Shown here: positions 16,312-23,838 of the stretch, in pieces
Layout of the letters: every line of letters begins with the position of its first letter
Position numbering within the stretch: the first letter of the stretch is position 1
Source: Devosia insulae DS-56
GTDB taxonomy: Bacteria; Pseudomonadota; Alphaproteobacteria; Rhizobiales; Devosiaceae
Direction: 5' to 3'
Assembly: GCF_000970465.2 (NCBI RefSeq)
Contig: NZ_LAJE02000118.1
Span: 1 to 41,178, forward strand
DNA length: 41,178 nucleotides
The notes under the pieces: generated by a model
Seen by the model: only the letters and a program-made list of their open reading frames with translations
Databases searched by the model: none
What the model was told of the DNA's origin: nothing
Position numbers and translations under genes: made by a program

Positions 16312-17213
16312 CAGTGCATCTCCCTGCGATAGAACAGCCGGACGATGGTCAGGCCGCCGATCAGCGCGACGACGCCGAGGATGACGGCGAGCGCCGAACC
16401 GAGCCCGATATTGGTGTTCACGAACAGCTGCCGGTAGATCAGGATGCTGAGCACCTGCGTGGTGTCGCCGGGTCCGCCCTGGGTCATGGCGAAGACCACG
16501 TCGAACTGCAGGAAGGCATAGATCACATTGAACACAGTGACGGTGATCAGCACCGGCCGCAGCCAGGGCAGGGTGATGTTGGAAAAGCGCTGCCACCAGT
16601 TGGCGCCGTCGAGCTGGGCCGCTTCGTTCAGCTCCTCGGGCAGGGTCTGCAGGCCCGCGAGCAGCAGGATGCCGGCAAAGCTTGCCTGTCGCCACACCGC
16701 GGCGAGCACGGTGATAGGCAGCGCGGTGTTCGGGTCGGACAGGAACGGGTGATAGTCGCTGGTCAACCCCAGCATCATCAGCACGGCGTTGAGACCGCCG
16801 ACGCTGCCATCGGCAAACCATTTCCACAGGATCCCGATGACCAGCCAGGGCGTCGCCCACGGAATGATCAGCAGCGCGCGCGCCAGCCCGCGGCCGATGA
16901 AGCGCTGGTTGAGCAGCATCGCCATGGCCAGCCCGATCACCGTCGAGAGGATGACGAAGCCGACCGAGAAGGTGAGCGTCACCTGCGCCGAACGCCAGAA
17001 CACCGGGCTCGAAAAGATGATGGTGAAGTTCTCGAGGCCGACGAACGGCCCGAAGCTCGAGCCGCTCGCGGGCACATCGTGGAGGCTGTAGACCAGGGTA
17101 AGCAGGGTCGGCAGGGCCAGCAGCACGATCAGGATGATCATCGCCGGCGCCACGAGCTTCAGCCCGAATGCGCGATCGGCCTTCGGTCCGAGTAGGTCAG
17201 CTGCTCCTGCCAT
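16311..17213 (-). CDS. Carbohydrate-type ABC transporter permease, MalF-like
   Basis: A 300-residue permease that pairs with the MalG-like protein. Hydrophobic segments include LVAPAMIILIVLLALPTLLT, AQVTLTFSVGFVILSTVIGL, ALLIIPWATPWLVIGILWKW, LPITVLAAVWRQASFAGIL, ITVTVFNVIYAFLQFDVV and SALAVILGVVALIGGLTIV. The EAA loop is EELNEAAQLDGANWWQRFSN. The ATG at 17213 has GGGAGAA in front. An in-frame TTG 12 bases upstream would place the ribosome site inside the gene. A 300-base gap with RIME-like hairpins separates it from the binding-protein gene upstream. Confidence 0.93.
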   Translation of the reverse strand: MAGAADLLGPKADRAFGLKLVAPAMIILIVLLALPTLLTLVYSLHDVPASGSSFGPFVGLENFTIIFSSPVFWRSAQVTLTFSVGFVILSTVIGLAMAMLLNQRFIGRGLARALLIIPWATPWLVIGILWKWFADGSVGGLNAVLMMLGLTSDYHPFLSDPNTALPITVLAAVWRQASFAGILLLAGLQTLPEELNEAAQLDGANWWQRFSNITLPWLRPVLITVTVFNVIYAFLQFDVVFAMTQGGPGDTTQVLSILIYRQLFVNTNIGLGSALAVILGVVALIGGLTIVRLFYRREMH

Positions 17214-17283
17214 GTGTTCTCCCAAGTGCTAACGAGTTGGCCATCTCTGGCCGGGCATCCAACGCGGTGAAGCGTTGGATATG

Positions 17284-17490
17284 AAAACCCTCCCCCTTTG
17301 GGGAGGTAGGAGTCGCCAGCTGCGGAGCGAGGGCCTTCTCCCCTTGTGGGAGAAGGTGCCCGAAGGGCGGATGAGGGGTTCTCTCCGCGTACTCTGTCGC
17401 TCGTCGTTTGCGCTCCGAGCGTGCTACACTGCGTTGCGCGGACCCCTCATCCGGCGCTGCGCGCCACCTTCTCCCACAAGGGGAGAAGGC
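17284..17490. repeat. RIME-like palindromic repeat, copy 2, as a long inverted pair
   Basis: This fills the 301-base space between the binding-protein stop and the MalF-like permease. A block at 17333-17378 (GCCTTCTCCCC ... GATGAGGGG) is repeated inverted at 17443-17490 (CCCCTCATCC ... GGGGAGAAGGC), so nearly 50-base arms face each other across 64 bases. A further hairpin, CCTCCCC/GGGGAGG, lies near 17290-17306. It shares its modules with the element at 8965-9098. It lies inside a transcription unit and could stabilise the upstream mRNA or reduce readthrough into the permeases. Confidence 0.75.
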
Positions 17491-17514
17491 AAGAGGTGCG
17501 CGTTGCCAGTCAGA

Positions 17515-18840
17515 TTACAGCGTCCGGCCGCCCTGGGCGCCCTTGGCGGCGGCGGTCAGGTCCTCGACGGTCTTCGCCGGGGTGGCCTGGCCGAGCAGCA
17601 GGGCGTGGACGATGTCGCCGACCTTGGCCTGGAAATCCGGGTACCAGGGCAGGGTGCGGGCCGGCACGACGTTCGACTTGGTGGCGAAGGTGTCGGACAG
17701 CAGAGCGAGATCGTAATAGTCGGGGAACGAAGCGACCACTTCGGGGTCGGTGAAGAACCCGGCATAGGGGGCGGCGAGGCCGGCGGCCTTGGCCCACTGG
17801 TTGAACACCTTGAACTTCCCGTCGGTGTCCTTCCAGCCATAGTACTTCATCAGGTCCCAGGTCGCGAGACGCTCGTCATCGCTGTCAGACTGGCCCATCT
17901 GCAGTACTTCGCCGATCTGCAGCGTCGACGGGCCGGCCGGCGCCGTCTTGACGTTGGCCGATTGCGGGCCTTCGAGCGAGCGGATCGAGGTCAGGAAGTA
18001 GTGGTGCAGCACGTAGAAGGCGGCGTTGCCCTGCGCCATCTCGTTGCTGAGCTTACCCGGATCGTCGGTCAACAGTGACTTGGGGGCGAGCCCTTCCTGG
18101 TACATAGTCTGCCACCACTCGAACACCCCGACGGTTTTGGGATCGTCGGCGAACACCGGCTGGCCGGCATCGTCGAAGGCGGTGATCTGCTCATTGAGCA
18201 GGTAGGTGTGGAGGTATTCCTCGCAGAATTCCTTCACCCAATAGGCGACGTAGGGCGAGGCGACGGTCGACTGCAGCGATTTCGAGGCGTCGTAGATTTC
18301 CTTCAGCGTCGTCGGCACGGCGAGGCCGGCATCGGCGAGGAACTTCTCGTTGTAGTGCAGCATATGCACGGCCGAGAAATACGGGGCGCTGATGATGTCG
18401 CCGGCGGCATTGACGTGGCGGCCGCGGGCGCTCTCGAACATGTCGGCGATCATGTCGTCGACACCGGGCAGGCCGTTCAGCGTCTTGGCCCAACCCTCGT
18501 TGACAAACTTCTGCGAGTTGTAGGCGAAGTTGTAGTAGAGGTCGATCTTGTCGCCGCCGCGCAGACGGGTCTGCAGCGCCGGGGTGTAGCCGAGGTTCGG
18601 GATCACGGCGACATTGACCGCGGGGTTGCCCGCTGCCGTCCATTCACCGACCAGCGACTTGATGGTGTCGGGCTGGAAGTCCCAGGCCAGCATATCGAGC
18701 GTACCCGAGTAAGCGGCCTTGGCCGTGCCGGTCAGCAGACCCGGCAGCAGGCTGGCGGCCAGCGCCGATGCGCCGCCGGCCTTGAGGAAGGAGCGGCGGT
18801 TCAGCGAACCGAAGCCCCGGGTGGCGTTAGTGGTCGTCAT
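17515..18840 (-). CDS. Extracellular solute-binding protein, carbohydrate type, with Tat-type leader
   Basis: A 441-residue binding protein of the family-1 (MalE-like) group. The N-terminus is a twin-arginine leader (LNRRSFLKAGGASALAASLL, cleaved near TAKA), so it is probably exported folded. Mature landmarks are LDMLAWDFQPDTIKSLVGEW, ALQTRLRGGDKIDLYYNFAY, a middle hinge (HMLHYNEKFLADAGLAVPTTLKEIYDA) and GNAAFYVLHHYF. It heads the transporter operon, 300 bases before the permeases, with its own 250-base upstream region containing several dyads. Ligand unknown. The neighbouring deacylase, PLP and oxidoreductase genes point to a glycoside or amino-conjugate. Confidence 0.9.
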   Translation of the reverse strand: MTTTNATRGFGSLNRRSFLKAGGASALAASLLPGLLTGTAKAAYSGTLDMLAWDFQPDTIKSLVGEWTAAGNPAVNVAVIPNLGYTPALQTRLRGGDKIDLYYNFAYNSQKFVNEGWAKTLNGLPGVDDMIADMFESARGRHVNAAGDIISAPYFSAVHMLHYNEKFLADAGLAVPTTLKEIYDASKSLQSTVASPYVAYWVKEFCEEYLHTYLLNEQITAFDDAGQPVFADDPKTVGVFEWWQTMYQEGLAPKSLLTDDPGKLSNEMAQGNAAFYVLHHYFLTSIRSLEGPQSANVKTAPAGPSTLQIGEVLQMGQSDSDDERLATWDLMKYYGWKDTDGKFKVFNQWAKAAGLAAPYAGFFTDPEVVASFPDYYDLALLSDTFATKSNVVPARTLPWYPDFQAKVGDIVHALLLGQATPAKTVEDLTAAAKGAQGGRTL

Positions 18841-18896
18841 AGCTTTCCCTCCTTGACGAACTGAACCGACAACACGTCGCGGACGACGCTTGTTCT

Positions 18897-18941
18897 CCCG
18901 CAGCCAAGGCTGCGGGCCTCCGGGTCCGGCCCAACGGACCC
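18897..18941. promoter_or_regulatory. Two tandem GC-rich hairpins upstream of the binding-protein gene
   Basis: CCCGCAGCC/GGCTGCGGG at 18897-18916 and GGGTCCG/CGGACCC at 18922-18941 are perfect stems 5 bases apart. They lie about 57-100 bases before the binding-protein start, in its probable leader. No U-tract follows, so a simple intrinsic terminator is unlikely. A protein-binding or RNA-processing site, or a short palindromic repeat, is possible. Confidence 0.45.
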
Positions 18942-19032
18942 GCTCTCGACATTCTCAGCCGAGCCATCTGGCCCAACCGATCGGCAGGCGAGGCGCTTCC
19001 CTGTTGCCTCGCTGCCTGTCGTCAGATCGCAA

Positions 19033-19112
19033 CGTTATGACGGCTGCAATCATATATCAATACGACTTTTCGCATATGAAAAGTTTGGCTTCAGCGCAGA
19101 GTTTTCATAACG
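19033..19112. promoter_or_regulatory. Nested dyad symmetry at the aminotransferase 3' end
   Basis: An inner inverted repeat CTTTTC-GCATAT-GAAAAG (19066-19083) is nested almost concentrically in an outer pair CGTTATGA (19033-19040) / TCATAACG (19105-19112), with CTGC/GCAG between. It covers the aminotransferase stop and the AT-rich start of the 250-base gap before the binding-protein gene. It could be an operator (IclR-type sites are A/T-rich palindromes) or a 3' hairpin. Function is inferred. Confidence 0.4.
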
Positions 19113-20380
19113 ATTTCAGCGGTTTCGAGCGTCCGGTCGATATCGGCATCGGTATGCGCGGCGCTGATGTGGTTGCGCTTGATCGGCATGGGCAGCATGA
19201 AGATGCCGCGCTCGCACATGCCCTGGCGGAAGCCGACATCGCGGGCGGTGTCGTTGGCGAGGAGATCCTCGTAGCGCTCGACCTTGCCGCTCATGAAATA
19301 GGGGGTGAACACCGAGCCGAAGCCCGCCGACACCATCTCGATGCCGAGCCGGCCGGCGATTTCCGCGAGCCCGGCGCGCATCCGATCCCCCAGCCGGAAG
19401 GTGCGCTCGTAGATGGTGCCGTCCTCGAGCGCCGCGATGGTGGCCAGCGCCGCGGCGGAGCCGACGGGATGGCCGTTATAGGTGCCGCCGACGAACACCT
19501 TGCCGCCCGGCGCGGTGGAAAACTGCAGCATCAGTTCGCGTTTCCCGGCGATGATGGCGCAGGGATAGCCATTGGCGATGGCCTTGGCGAAGGTGCTGAT
19601 ATCGGGCTTCACCCCGAGCACCGACTGGTAGCCGCCGAGCCCATGGCGGAAGCCGGTAATCACCTCGTCGAACACCAGGACGATGCCATGGGTGTCGCAG
19701 AGCCGGCGCAGCCCCTCGACGAAATCCTGCCGTGGCAGCACGCAGCCGATATTGTGCGGGATCGCTTCCATGAAGATGGCGGCGATCTGGCCGGGGTGGT
19801 CGAGGATCGCCTGTTCGGTCGCGGCGAGATCGTTGAACGGCACGATGATGGTGTTGTCGATGGCGTCGGCGAGCTGGCCGGCGCTGCCCGGATCTTTCTT
19901 GCCGATCTTGTCGGCAGGGCTCGCGATATTCATCAGCAGGTAGTCGTGCCAGCCGTGGAACGTCCCCTGGAACTTGATCAGCTTCTCGCGGCCGGTGACG
20001 CCGCGCGCCAGCCGTACCGCCATGTAGGTGGCTTCCGAGCCCGAGGAGAAGGCGAGCGCCATCTCGGCGGAGGGCACGTGCTGCACCACTTTTTCGGCAA
20101 GCATGATCTCCTGTTCGGTGATGCCGACCCCGACCATGTCGGGACCGGTCAGCGCCTTGGCGACGGCCGCATTCACCGTAGGGTCGTTGTGGCCGAGAAC
20201 GATCGGGCCGAACGCCGCGTGATAGTCGAGATAGGTGTTGCCATCGACGTCGCGGATCTGGGCGCCCTCGGCCCATTCCCAGGCATAGGGCTGGCTCAGC
20301 CGGCGGGTCGCGGAATTGACGCCGCCGGGGATGACCCTGGTGGCGCGTTCGGTGATGGTTTTGGATTTCTCGATATGCAT
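19091..20380 (-). CDS. Class III aminotransferase, glutamate-1-semialdehyde-aminomutase-like
   Basis: A 429-residue fold-type I PLP enzyme. It starts like HemL proteins (ERATRVIPGGVNSATRRL) and shows DVDGNTYLDYHAAFGPIVLGH, the phosphate-binding AFSSGSEATYMAVRLAR, LIKFQGTFHGWHD, the PLP-ring Asp in LVFDEVITGFRHG, and the Schiff-base lysine in ISTFAKAIANGYP. The usual HemL catalytic surroundings are altered, and its place in a catabolic operon argues against tetrapyrrole synthesis. Related enzymes transaminate D-phenylglycine, beta-amino acids or amino sugars. It follows the amidohydrolase by 15 bases. The likely role is removing the amino group from a pathway intermediate. Confidence 0.88.
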   Translation of the reverse strand: MHIEKSKTITERATRVIPGGVNSATRRLSQPYAWEWAEGAQIRDVDGNTYLDYHAAFGPIVLGHNDPTVNAAVAKALTGPDMVGVGITEQEIMLAEKVVQHVPSAEMALAFSSGSEATYMAVRLARGVTGREKLIKFQGTFHGWHDYLLMNIASPADKIGKKDPGSAGQLADAIDNTIIVPFNDLAATEQAILDHPGQIAAIFMEAIPHNIGCVLPRQDFVEGLRRLCDTHGIVLVFDEVITGFRHGLGGYQSVLGVKPDISTFAKAIANGYPCAIIAGKRELMLQFSTAPGGKVFVGGTYNGHPVGSAAALATIAALEDGTIYERTFRLGDRMRAGLAEIAGRLGIEMVSAGFGSVFTPYFMSGKVERYEDLLANDTARDVGFRQGMCERGIFMLPMPIKRNHISAAHTDADIDRTLETAEIVMKTLR

Positions 20381-20395
20381 AGGGAGACCAGATTC

Positions 20396-21283
20396 TCAGG
20401 AAAGGCCGAGCAGCGTGAGGCTGTCGCGGTGGATGATCTGTTCGATCTTGTCGGCGGGAACGCGCGGCAGCGCCGTGCCGTCGACGATGGCGTTGACGGT
20501 GCGGAGCGCATGCAGCGTCTCGGCCGGCGTGGTGATCGGGTAGTCCGAGGCGAACAGCAGCTTATCGAGCACGTTCCACTCAGTGGCTTTGATCATGCCC
20601 TCGTAGAAAGTGTAGGGCCGGTAGAGCAGGCCCGAGACGTCGGCATAGACATTGGGGTGCTTGCGGATCACCACCGCAGTGTCGACCGTCCAGGGGTGGC
20701 CCATATGGGCCATGATGATCTTGAGGTTCGGGTAGCGCATGGCGATCTCGTCGACCACCAGCGGGTGGGCGTACTTGATCGGCGCGGTCCGCACCGGCGA
20801 GGTGCCGATGTGAAAGAGGATCGGCAGTCCATGCCGTTCGGCCTCGCGATAGATGGCCAGTGCCCGGCTCTCCAGCGGCTCGAACACCTGGTAGTTGGCG
20901 CCCATCTTGATGCCCTTGAGGCCGAGGTCGGTGCGCGAGCGCTCGATCTCCTCGAGTGCCCCGGGATCGTGCGGGTGCACCGACATGAAGCCGATGAGGC
21001 GATCGGGATGCGCCAGCGCGAAGGCCGAGGTGGCATCGTTGACGCCGATCGCCACGTCGCCCGGCTCGTTGAAGCCATTGACCCCACCAGTGATTTCGCC
21101 CGGCGCCCAGGCGACCCCGAAGACGATCGACTTGTCGGCCGGCTGCTGCGCTTCGAGGAAATCGTTCCAACTATAGACGGAATCGACGGAGCGGTCGGGC
21201 CGCCAGGTGTGGTGCAGACGCCGGTTTGCCGGCGGCACGGCGTGGCGGAATTGTGGGGTGTGCGAGTGAACGTCGATGATCAT
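20396..21283 (-). CDS. Amidohydrolase-2-family TIM-barrel hydrolase or decarboxylase
   Basis: This 295-residue enzyme belongs to the family of ACMSD, gamma-resorcylate decarboxylase and lactone hydrolases. The first metal motif is IIDVHSHTPQFRH at the N-terminus. Later come SVHPHDPGALEEIERSRTD, LGLKGIKMGANYQVFEPLES, LPILFHIGTSP, IIMAHMGHPW with the metal histidine, and LLFASDYPITTP with the catalytic Asp. The ATG at 21283 overlaps the IclR stop (ATGA). Readings that extend upstream lie in the IclR gene in another frame and were rejected. Its chemistry could be lactone or amide hydrolysis or decarboxylation. Confidence 0.87.
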   Translation of the reverse strand: MIIDVHSHTPQFRHAVPPANRRLHHTWRPDRSVDSVYSWNDFLEAQQPADKSIVFGVAWAPGEITGGVNGFNEPGDVAIGVNDATSAFALAHPDRLIGFMSVHPHDPGALEEIERSRTDLGLKGIKMGANYQVFEPLESRALAIYREAERHGLPILFHIGTSPVRTAPIKYAHPLVVDEIAMRYPNLKIIMAHMGHPWTVDTAVVIRKHPNVYADVSGLLYRPYTFYEGMIKATEWNVLDKLLFASDYPITTPAETLHALRTVNAIVDGTALPRVPADKIEQIIHRDSLTLLGLS

Positions 21284-22071
21284 GGCGTGGTGACTTTCTG
21301 GGGGGCGCCGAGTTCTTCTGAGATGGCGAGCGCACAAGCCTCGACGGCCCTGGCAAGTTCGCCGAGGCCAGCCTGGGTGACGCGGGTGGTGGGGCCGGAA
21401 ATGCTGACCGCGGCGACGACGGCGCCGGAATGGTCGCGGATCGGTGCCGCGACGCATCGCAACCCCTGCTCGATTTCCTCGTCGTCGATGGCATAGCCGC
21501 GCGACCGGATCTCGATGATCTGCTCGGCGAGCCGTTTGGGGTCGGTAATGGTGTGCGGGGTGTGCGGCTCGAAGCGCATGCGCGCCATCAGCTGCTGGCG
21601 CACCGGCTCGTCCTGGAAAGCCAGCAGCGCCTTGCCGACGCCGCTGCAATGCAGCGGATCGAGGAAGCCGATGAAGCTCGCCATGCGCATCGAGCGCGAG
21701 GCATCGAGCTTGTCAACGCAGAGCGCATTGTCCTCGCTGAGGATCGAGAGGTGCACGGTCTCCCCGGTGCTGGCCACAAGGCTCTCGAGATGCGGGCGGG
21801 CAGAGCGGCGAAGATCGAGCTCGCCCATGGCGCGCGCGCCGATCACCAGCGACAGCATGCCGAGCCGATAGGTCTGGCTCTGCTCATCGCGATCCAGCAG
21901 CCGCCGCGCCGTAAGTGTCGCGAGAATGCGGAACACCGTGCTCTTGGGCAGGCCGGTCTCGGTAACGATCCCGTCGACGGTGAGCACGCCGTTCTTCCCC
22001 GCCACCGCGGCGAGAATGTCGACGGCGCGATCCACGGATCGAATGGCATAACGCTCGTCTGAAGAATTCAC
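21280..22071 (-). CDS. IclR-family transcriptional regulator (upstream copy)
   Basis: A 263-residue regulator with an N-terminal winged HTH (AIRSVDRAVDILAAVAG, VDGIVTETGLPKSTVFRILATL). The effector domain follows from about residue 80 (LESLVASTGETVHLSILSED, ALCVDKLDASRSMRM, LHCSGVGKALLAF, GLRCVAAPIRDHSGAVVAAVSISGP). It is the first gene of the unit with the amidohydrolase and aminotransferase, with 4 bases of overlap into the next gene, so it is probably autoregulated along with them. A TCAC-N10-GTGA dyad at 22081-22098, 10 bases upstream of its start, is a candidate operator. Confidence 0.93.
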   Translation of the reverse strand: MNSSDERYAIRSVDRAVDILAAVAGKNGVLTVDGIVTETGLPKSTVFRILATLTARRLLDRDEQSQTYRLGMLSLVIGARAMGELDLRRSARPHLESLVASTGETVHLSILSEDNALCVDKLDASRSMRMASFIGFLDPLHCSGVGKALLAFQDEPVRQQLMARMRFEPHTPHTITDPKRLAEQIIEIRSRGYAIDDEEIEQGLRCVAAPIRDHSGAVVAAVSISGPTTRVTQAGLGELARAVEACALAISEELGAPQKVTTP

Positions 22072-22080
22072 CAGATGAAC

Positions 22081-22098
22081 TCACAGTTTGGATAGTGA
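22081..22098. promoter_or_regulatory. Small dyad upstream of the IclR gene
   Basis: TCAC and GTGA are separated by 10 bases immediately upstream of the IclR start and downstream of a TGAACT that recurs at 22097. The arms are short, so this is only a candidate operator for the regulator or for transcription in the other direction. Confidence 0.25.
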
Positions 22099-22141
22099 AC
22101 TGAATACAGCTGGAATCCGTGACAACGTCAAGTACGCCCTT

Positions 22142-22213
<72 letters not shown>

Positions 22214-22324
22214 AGAGGCTCTCGTGTCTTAGGGTTGAAGTGGCGGCCGCTTCGGCGAAGCCAATCGTGGAGTGCGGTCGATGGTGCCTTGCAGGTTGCC
22301 GGCAGGGCACGCACAGATACAGCC

Positions 22325-22810
22325 ATGGACGAGGTGAAAATGGCTGCAGCTGCTGGGCACTACACAGTGCTGCTTTTCTCCGTAACGGACCGGCAACTGT
22401 TCCCGGTCAGCACCTGGGCGTTTGAACAGGCACAAGGCTCACGTGCATCCGTACTGAGGCGAAATGTTGGGTCGCTCGTCATGGGTCGTGACGGTGTAGT
22501 CCGACGGATCGACGGCATCGACAGAATCGGCCCGGTGAACAAGAAATTTCCGCGGATTATTCTGGACCTTATGTTCGGACTGGTGCGGATTTCCGTCCGA
22601 TTTTCACACCCGCTTCCATACAGCACCGATGATTTGCGAAAGCTAATCATCGGCTACCTGGAGTCGGACGATAGCCAGCAGAACATGGAGCTTGAAGACG
22701 CTGATGACATGGCGACTGCCGTCGCCAGGCTCCATTCAGCCGCTACGAACCAGGAGCTTTTCGAGGCATTCGTCCTTCCGTCCCCAGATGACGCGCTCGA
22801 TCTCTTGTGA
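22325..22810 (+). CDS. Unrecognised protein, 161 residues
   Basis: I do not recognise a family. From the ATG at 22325 the product is soluble, with beta-rich character at the start (HYTVLLFSVTDRQLFPVSTWAFEQA, VGSLVMGRDGVVRRIDGIDRIGP). A short hydrophobic stretch (FPRIILDLMFGLVRISVRF) follows, then an acidic helical C-terminus (LRKLIIGYLESDDSQQNMELEDADDMATAVARL). The frame can be read back to a TTG at 22088 through the tandem repeat, adding 79 residues rich in RRTENGE repeats. I prefer the ATG because the repeat-derived part looks non-protein. Base composition is less GC-rich than its neighbours. It is on the opposite strand to the catabolic cluster and ends exactly where the isomerase relic begins. 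Confidence 0.55.
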   Translation: MDEVKMAAAAGHYTVLLFSVTDRQLFPVSTWAFEQAQGSRASVLRRNVGSLVMGRDGVVRRIDGIDRIGPVNKKFPRIILDLMFGLVRISVRFSHPLPYSTDDLRKLIIGYLESDDSQQNMELEDADDMATAVARLHSAATNQELFEAFVLPSPDDALDLL

Positions 22811-22811
22811 G

Positions 22812-22995
22812 ATGGCGGCTAACCCCCGCGGTGCCGCCTTCGAAGCTCAGGGTGGCGTCGTCTATGTGCACTTGGGTGACGCGAGGGGGCGAGGCGGTGG
22901 GCGGCGGCGATGGGGCTCCGAGACGACCAAGCATGTTGGCCGCGTCGCAGGAGACGCCGAGGGCGTCCGCGTTCGACCTGCCCCCCAGGCACTCG
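22812..22995 (-). pseudogene. Relic of a TIM-barrel sugar isomerase/epimerase
   Basis: The minus strand reads GVSCDAANMLGRLG ... RVTQVHIDDATLSFEGGTA ... RHL, matching NMLVRLEHP ... HVTQVHIDDAALSFDGDTA ... RHL of the intact gene at the right edge (40783-41178). At DNA level about 22839-22940 aligns closely with 41073-41173. Two single-base indels of opposite sign throw about ten codons between the two matching blocks out of frame. No complete frame exists. The relic lies between two plus-strand genes and is in the same orientation as the intact gene. It is probably the residue of a partial duplication or of an integration at that locus. Confidence 0.75.
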
Positions 22996-23054
22996 TAGGA
23001 GGCGATTTCCTCGTACGTCTTGCCCGACTACCAACACGGGTGACCCTGACGTCG

Positions 23055-23672
23055 ATGGTTGGCAGCCGGCCAAACGTCCAAAATAGTGAGGAAATCGGCT
23101 TGGACAGAACCGAACTTATGAAGTTGCTGCGACATGTCGCCAAGTTTCGAGAGAAAGTCGTTTCGGTTTTTGGCGTGGATGCTCCAGAGAGCGCCTCCCT
23201 TTTGATCGACATGCTGGCTCAAACCGAGGATCCCATGTTGCGGTCCACGCTCTACGGTGGGGCCGTTACAGAGTGTCTGCTGCAGGGCTGCCTGAGTGCG
23301 GCGGAGCGCATAGCTGTCGCCCGCCATGAGGAGTTTCAAGATATTCTCTCTCTCATGTCGCTTTCTGGGACACTGTCCGATGTCGGAAAACCCTTGGAGG
23401 GGCTCGCCTGTGCCACGGCAGCACTTGCCCAGGCAGTGAGCGAGAGAGTCTACGTGAACTTTGCTGCTGGCAACTTGATGCGCCAAGCCATCAAGACAGG
23501 GTCAGTAGAGGCAGTGAATGAAGCCCTCGATGCTCTCATCGATTCAACCCAAATCCCGCGCACAGCGGACTGTGCCTTGGAAACTGACTGGATCGATGCA
23601 GCGAATGCGCTTGGGGCGGACAGAGAGCTTACAGATTGGGTCCGCGCAGTGGCGAGCCGAAAACGTGAATGA
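23055..23672 (+). CDS. Unrecognised helical protein, about 190-205 residues
   Basis: I do not recognise a family. The product looks all-helical (ELMKLLRHVAKFREKVVSVFG, SASLLIDMLAQTEDPMLRSTL, CLSAAERIAVARHEEFQDILSLM, GLACATAALAQAVSERVYVNFAAGNL, SVEAVNEALDALIDSTQ, DWIDAANALGADRELTDWVRAV), with a periodicity that recalls TPR-like repeats. There is no signal peptide or membrane segment. The ATG at 23055 lacks a clear ribosome site, while an in-frame TTG at 23100 has GAGGA 7 bases before it and would give 190 residues, beyond the edge of the isomerase relic. Codons are less GC-biased than in flanking operons. It precedes gspK on the same strand by 166 bases. Confidence 0.6.
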   Translation: MVGSRPNVQNSEEIGLDRTELMKLLRHVAKFREKVVSVFGVDAPESASLLIDMLAQTEDPMLRSTLYGGAVTECLLQGCLSAAERIAVARHEEFQDILSLMSLSGTLSDVGKPLEGLACATAALAQAVSERVYVNFAAGNLMRQAIKTGSVEAVNEALDALIDSTQIPRTADCALETDWIDAANALGADRELTDWVRAVASRKRE

Positions 23673-23838
23673 CCGACAGATGGCATCGTTCAAATCCGCG
23701 TCTCCGGTCGCTCTTACCACCTGAAGGCGGAGAGGCCGGCTTCGTCCGGGTGGCAGTTCTGCTGCACAGAAGTTAGGGTAGATGTGTCATCGGGAGGTGA
23801 GGCGTGAGCCGAGCGGCGCGACGCACCGGTGGTGTGCA

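Noticed and set aside
19091-20380. HemL (glutamate-1-semialdehyde aminomutase) for tetrapyrrole synthesis
   Set aside because: Alphaproteobacteria normally make aminolevulinate by HemA (ALA synthase), and the gene sits in a catabolic operon, so only the fold family is claimed.
18890-21496. Plus-strand open frame of 868 codons
   Set aside because: It runs antisense to the aminotransferase and amidohydrolase and has no recognisable domain; its His/Asp/Gly-rich text is typical of shadow frames.
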